From the NCBI GenBank assembly GCA_041946965.1, contig JBHGBM010000043.1, forward strand, positions 1 through 44,139: 44,139 bases of DNA, read 5' to 3'. The DNA is from JBHGBM01 sp041946965 (lineage in GTDB: Bacteria; Acidobacteriota; Terriglobia; Bryobacterales; Bryobacteraceae). The position numbers were made by a program, and so were the translations under genes. The stretch's first letter is position 1, and every line of letters begins with the position of its first letter. Positions 40,741-44,139 of this stretch are shown piece after piece. Below the pieces are notes generated by a model that did not search any database, was not told where the DNA came from, and saw only the letters and a list, made by a program, of their open reading frames with translations.

Positions 40741-43700
40741 GAGCTTCACTTTTCACCAGATCCGTCATTCTCGGGTGCTTGCTTTGCCCGGCTCTTTTGG
40801 GACAGGGAAACCTGGCCAGCGTGACCGGGCTTGTTGTGGACTCGAGCAAGGCCGTGGTTGCGGGAGTCAGAATCGGCGTCCGCAATACAGACACCAATAT
40901 CGAACAGACGATCCAGACCAACGAGAGTGGTCTATTCGCCATCACCGGACTCGCGCCCGGAGTTTACGAACTGACCGCCTCGAAACCCGGATTTGAAACC
41001 TACCGCAAATCCCAGATCGTCCTGGAGACCGGGCAGCGGCTCCGGGACGACATCGTGCTCAGGGTCGGCGCCGTCAGCACGACGGTCGAGGTGACCGCCG
41101 AGGCCGCCCCTTTAAACACCGAGGATGGCGCCATGAAGGGTGCCGTGATCGGGCAGCAGGAAATCCAGGAGGTGCCGCTGAACGGGCGCGATTTTACCGA
41201 TATCGCGCTGCTGGTTCCCGGAGTGCAGCGGCTCGCTGAGGGCGCCGCCGGTTCCGGCATGACCGTGAATGGCGCGCGCGGCGACAACACCAACTTCTAT
41301 CTGGACGGCTTCAACGACCGGAGCGCGCGCGGCGCCGCGGCACAACTGCGGCCGAATCTCGACGCTCTCGAAGAGTTCAAGATGGAGGTGAGCGGGTTCT
41401 CCGCACAGTACGGGAAACTGGCGGGCGGCATCATGAACATGGTGCTGAAATCGGGAACCAACCAGCCGCATGGAACCGTGTTCGAGTACCTCCGCAATGG
41501 CGTGCTGGATGCCCGGCCGTTTTTCGACCCCGTGAAGTATCCCCTGCACCGGAATCAATTCGGCGCCACGGTCAGCGGTCCCGTGGTCCTCCCGGCAATT
41601 TACAACGGGCACGACAAGACGTTTTTCATGGTGAGTTGGGAGAGCTACCGCGAGACCAGCAAGGCAACCACGTTGAACAACGTCCCGACACCGGCCCAGC
41701 GGGCCGGGGATTTCTCCGGAATGGTGAACAACCGCGGCCAGCGGCTTACGGTTGCGGACCCGTATGCGGGCAATGCGCCCTTCCCCGGCAACACCATCCC
41801 CGCCAGCCGGTTCAGCCCGGTGGCGGTGAGGATGATGGAGTTCTTTCCCCAACCGAACTACATCAGTATCGGAAACAACTACCAGGCGGCGGCCACCCGC
41901 TGGTCGAACTGGACCAGCGTGGTCGGCAAGGGCGATCATCGCTTCTCGGAAAAGGACAGCATCTCGGTCCGGTATGGTTATCGCTGGAATTCCTCCAATT
42001 CGCCGTTCGCCGGAACCAATCTGGGAACCTTCGCGAACGTGGGCGACGATGGCCGGTCGCTTGGCGGCATCACGCACACGCACTTGTTTTCTCCGGCGCT
42101 GATCAACGAATTCCGGGTGGGCTTCAGCCGCAACGCTCTCAACGAGCACATCGATGATTCACAAGGCCAGCCGGACGCCGCCCAACTCGGGATGGCCGGC
42201 TCGGCCACCGACCCGGCGCTGGCCGGGTTCCCGAAGGTGAACGTCACAAACTATGCGGGTCTGGGGTTCGCCGTGAACGATCCGCTGGCGTATTACGCCA
42301 CCGATTATCAAACCGGCGACGTCCTCACGTGGATAAAAGGCAAGCACATTCTGAAATTCGGAGCGGACGTCTCGCTGGGCCAGTATGACCAGCCGTATTA
42401 CAACAACTCCCGCGGCACGTTGACCACGAACGGCGTGTGGACCGGCGCCGGAAACGCGAGCAATGGCGACGCGTTCGCCGATCTCCTTCTAGGACTGGTC
42501 AGCAGCTCGAGCATAACCGCCGTACCCACGCGCTGCTATTTGCGGTGGAGGAGCTACGGCGGGTTTGTGAACGACGATTTCAAGGCCACGCCCAACCTGA
42601 CCCTGAACCTCGGGTTGCGGTACGAGATCAATCCGCCTCCCCACGACAAGCACGGCCGCATGATCAACTTTGTGCCGGAGCTGAACAAGATCATCATCGC
42701 CAGCGACAAGACCATTCCGGACTTGGATCAGTTGCTGAAACGGTCGAATCTGACCGGCCGGGTTGGACTGGCCGGCCAGTATGGCCTGCCGGACTCGCTG
42801 GTGTTTACCGATTACAACAACTTCTCTCCCAGGCTCGGGTTTGCCTGGCGGCCTGGTGGAACCCGCAGGAGCGTGATCCGCGGCGGCTACGGCTGGTTCT
42901 ATTCCGGCAGCATGTTGAGCGATATCCGCTACGATCTCGGCACCTCGTTTCCTTTTGCCGTCAATTACAACTTCAATCGCCTGTCGAGCGATCCGAACGC
43001 GCTGACCCTTGCCAATCCCTGGCCCCTCGCTCTGGCCGCGCTGGGTGGCGTGAACACTTCGAACGGGTTCCAGACCCATGCTCCGGTCGGCTATCTGCAA
43101 ACCTACAGCCTGACGGTGGAGCGCGATCTCGGCCGCGGCAACATCCTCGAGATCGGCTACGTGGGATCGAAGGGCACGCATCTGGGCCGGAAATACGACA
43201 TCAACATGCCGTATCGCTCTATCGAGAACTACATGGCCTACGGCACCGCTTTTCCGGTGAACTATCCCGGACTCAACACGATCAACTACTACGACTTTGG
43301 CTCCAATTCGATTTATGGTGCGGGTCAGATCATGCTTCGCAAGCGCGGCGGGCGCGGGCTTTTCTACCGGCTGGCGTACACCTGGAGCAAGTCCCTGGAC
43401 ACCACTTCGCAGATTTCCGGCAGTTCGTCCGGGGGTGTCTCAGGGGCATTGGACGCGAGGAATCTCGGCCTGGAGCGCGGCCGGTCGGATTCCGATAAGG
43501 GCCACGTCTTCACGGCGGTCTTCAACTACACCCCCCCGATAGGCCGCGGCAAGCCCCTGCTGCACAACGCGCGAAAGATCGTGAACGGCGTCTTCGGCGG
43601 ATGGCAGCTTTCCGGAACGGTAACGGCGTCGACCGGGCCGCCCTTCACGATTCAGGACTCCAGCGTGAACGCCAGCATCGGCGAATCCACGCGGCCCAAC

Positions 43701-44090
43701 CGCATCGCCAGCGGCAAGGAGACCTCCGGAACCGGCAGGCGCGGTTTGGGCTACCGCTGGTACGACCCGGGCGCCTTCGTAGGCGTGGCCGGTTGCGCCA
43801 GCCGGACCAGTTGCCTGCCGGACCGCTACGGTTTCCTGCCGTTCTCGCCAGGGAATTCCGGGCGTAATATCCTGGACGCTCCCGGCATGTTCGTCACCAA
43901 CGCGAACCTCATGAAGAATATCCAGCTTGGCGAAGGGCGGAGAATCCAGGTCCGTTGGGAGTCGTTCAACGCGTTCAACACGCCGAACTTCCGGTTGCCG
44001 AATCGCAATTTCGACGCGAACGCGGCCGGCATCATCACCGGCGTGCAAAGCCCGAGGCAGATGCAGTTCGGACTGAAATATATCTTCTAG
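40737..44090 (+). CDS. Oar-like TonB-dependent outer-membrane receptor (second)
   Basis: A 1117-residue relative of the first receptor. It has a signal peptide (MRASLFTRSVILGCLLCPALLGQ) and a carboxypeptidase-regulatory-like domain (ASVTGLVVDSSKAVVAGVRIG ... GLAPGVYELTASKPGF, about 27-95). The plug region includes VPLNGRDFTDIALLVPGV, MTVNGARGDNTNFYLDG and MNMVLKSGTNQPHGTVFEY. The barrel ends RQMQFGLKYIF with a terminal Phe. AGAGGG lies 7 nt before the ATG, which overlaps the GH79-like stop. The open frame extends far upstream in the GH79 region, but that part is out-of-frame shadow. The last 49 bp of the window after its stop show nothing recognisable. Confidence 0.92.
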   Translation: MRASLFTRSVILGCLLCPALLGQGNLASVTGLVVDSSKAVVAGVRIGVRNTDTNIEQTIQTNESGLFAITGLAPGVYELTASKPGFETYRKSQIVLETGQRLRDDIVLRVGAVSTTVEVTAEAAPLNTEDGAMKGAVIGQQEIQEVPLNGRDFTDIALLVPGVQRLAEGAAGSGMTVNGARGDNTNFYLDGFNDRSARGAAAQLRPNLDALEEFKMEVSGFSAQYGKLAGGIMNMVLKSGTNQPHGTVFEYLRNGVLDARPFFDPVKYPLHRNQFGATVSGPVVLPAIYNGHDKTFFMVSWESYRETSKATTLNNVPTPAQRAGDFSGMVNNRGQRLTVADPYAGNAPFPGNTIPASRFSPVAVRMMEFFPQPNYISIGNNYQAAATRWSNWTSVVGKGDHRFSEKDSISVRYGYRWNSSNSPFAGTNLGTFANVGDDGRSLGGITHTHLFSPALINEFRVGFSRNALNEHIDDSQGQPDAAQLGMAGSATDPALAGFPKVNVTNYAGLGFAVNDPLAYYATDYQTGDVLTWIKGKHILKFGADVSLGQYDQPYYNNSRGTLTTNGVWTGAGNASNGDAFADLLLGLVSSSSITAVPTRCYLRWRSYGGFVNDDFKATPNLTLNLGLRYEINPPPHDKHGRMINFVPELNKIIIASDKTIPDLDQLLKRSNLTGRVGLAGQYGLPDSLVFTDYNNFSPRLGFAWRPGGTRRSVIRGGYGWFYSGSMLSDIRYDLGTSFPFAVNYNFNRLSSDPNALTLANPWPLALAALGGVNTSNGFQTHAPVGYLQTYSLTVERDLGRGNILEIGYVGSKGTHLGRKYDINMPYRSIENYMAYGTAFPVNYPGLNTINYYDFGSNSIYGAGQIMLRKRGGRGLFYRLAYTWSKSLDTTSQISGSSSGGVSGALDARNLGLERGRSDSDKGHVFTAVFNYTPPIGRGKPLLHNARKIVNGVFGGWQLSGTVTASTGPPFTIQDSSVNASIGESTRPNRIASGKETSGTGRRGLGYRWYDPGAFVGVAGCASRTSCLPDRYGFLPFSPGNSGRNILDAPGMFVTNANLMKNIQLGEGRRIQVRWESFNAFNTPNFRLPNRNFDANAAGIITGVQSPRQMQFGLKYIF

Positions 44091-44139
44091 TATGGGGCGA
44101 CTCTGTCAAGCGTCACGTACAGCCGGGCTGAGTTAAGCC

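Noticed and set aside
31935..44090. A SusC/SusD-type Bacteroidetes polysaccharide utilization locus
   Set aside because: No SusD-like lipoprotein is present and the receptors have the Oar-like acidobacterial layout.

Overview
The window is about 44 kb of GC-rich DNA that looks like the chromosome of an acidobacterium, most likely of the Solibacteres/Bryobacterales type. The assignment is an inference. It rests on two very large Oar-like TonB-dependent receptors with N-terminal carboxypeptidase-regulatory-like domains, three sulfatases, many exported Gfo/Idh and sugar-isomerase-like proteins, a GH79 enzyme of the type known from Acidobacterium, and a PEP-CTERM protein. No rRNA, tRNA, CRISPR array, integrase or insertion sequence was recognised.

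Layout. (1) 1-1362, minus: a promoter and hairpin leader, then rimP and the 5' two-thirds of nusA (TTG start), which runs off the left edge. (2) 1388-4687, minus: two alpha/beta-hydrolases and a sulfatase in a tight operon. (3) 4886-10898: an exported O-methyltransferase, a GH106-like glycosidase, a second sulfatase and an exported fucose-isomerase-like protein. (4) 10911-16855: alternating-strand single genes: an unusual Gfo/Idh protein, a nitrilase-family amidohydrolase, an SDR, a galactonate-dehydratase-like enolase, a PEP-CTERM protein with a sigma54-like promoter, and a TIM-barrel isomerase-like protein. (5) 16917-18278: a PurF paralogue whose glutaminase nucleophile is replaced by proline. 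(6) 24689-18258, minus: the conserved rpmH-rnpA-yidD-yidC-jag-mnmE cluster extended by an orphan ABC ATPase and a GSAM-like aminotransferase. (7) 24954-30086, plus: lactate-racemase-like larA, an anchored FkbM-like protein, an exported Pcm, RidA, a 3-hydroxyacyl-CoA dehydrogenase and a DMT exporter. A decayed methyltransferase remnant and a third sulfatase follow. (8) 31935-44090, plus: a glycan-uptake locus of Oar receptor, Gfo/Idh, TIM barrel, PF10091-type glycosidase, GH79 glycosidase and second Oar receptor.

How it fits together. The accessory genes suggest a scavenger of plant or microbial glycans. Outer-membrane receptors import fragments. Sulfatases, esterases and glycosidases trim them outside the cytoplasm. 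Unusually, Gfo/Idh, TIM-barrel and fucose-isomerase-like proteins also carry twin-arginine N-termini, so part of the sugar transformation may occur in the periplasm. The SDR and DgoD-like dehydratase would act on sugars or sugar acids inside the cell. No transcription regulator was recognised in the window.

The observations most worth a second look are: the glutaminase-dead PurF paralogue; the twin-arginine periplasmic sugar enzymes; the recurring TANNNT-N6-ATG arrangement suggesting leaderless mRNAs; the sigma54/enhancer layout before the PEP-CTERM gene; the rnpA gene that seems to need an AUC start; and the Gfo/Idh protein that lost its catalytic lysine. All family calls come from reading motifs by eye; no database search was run.
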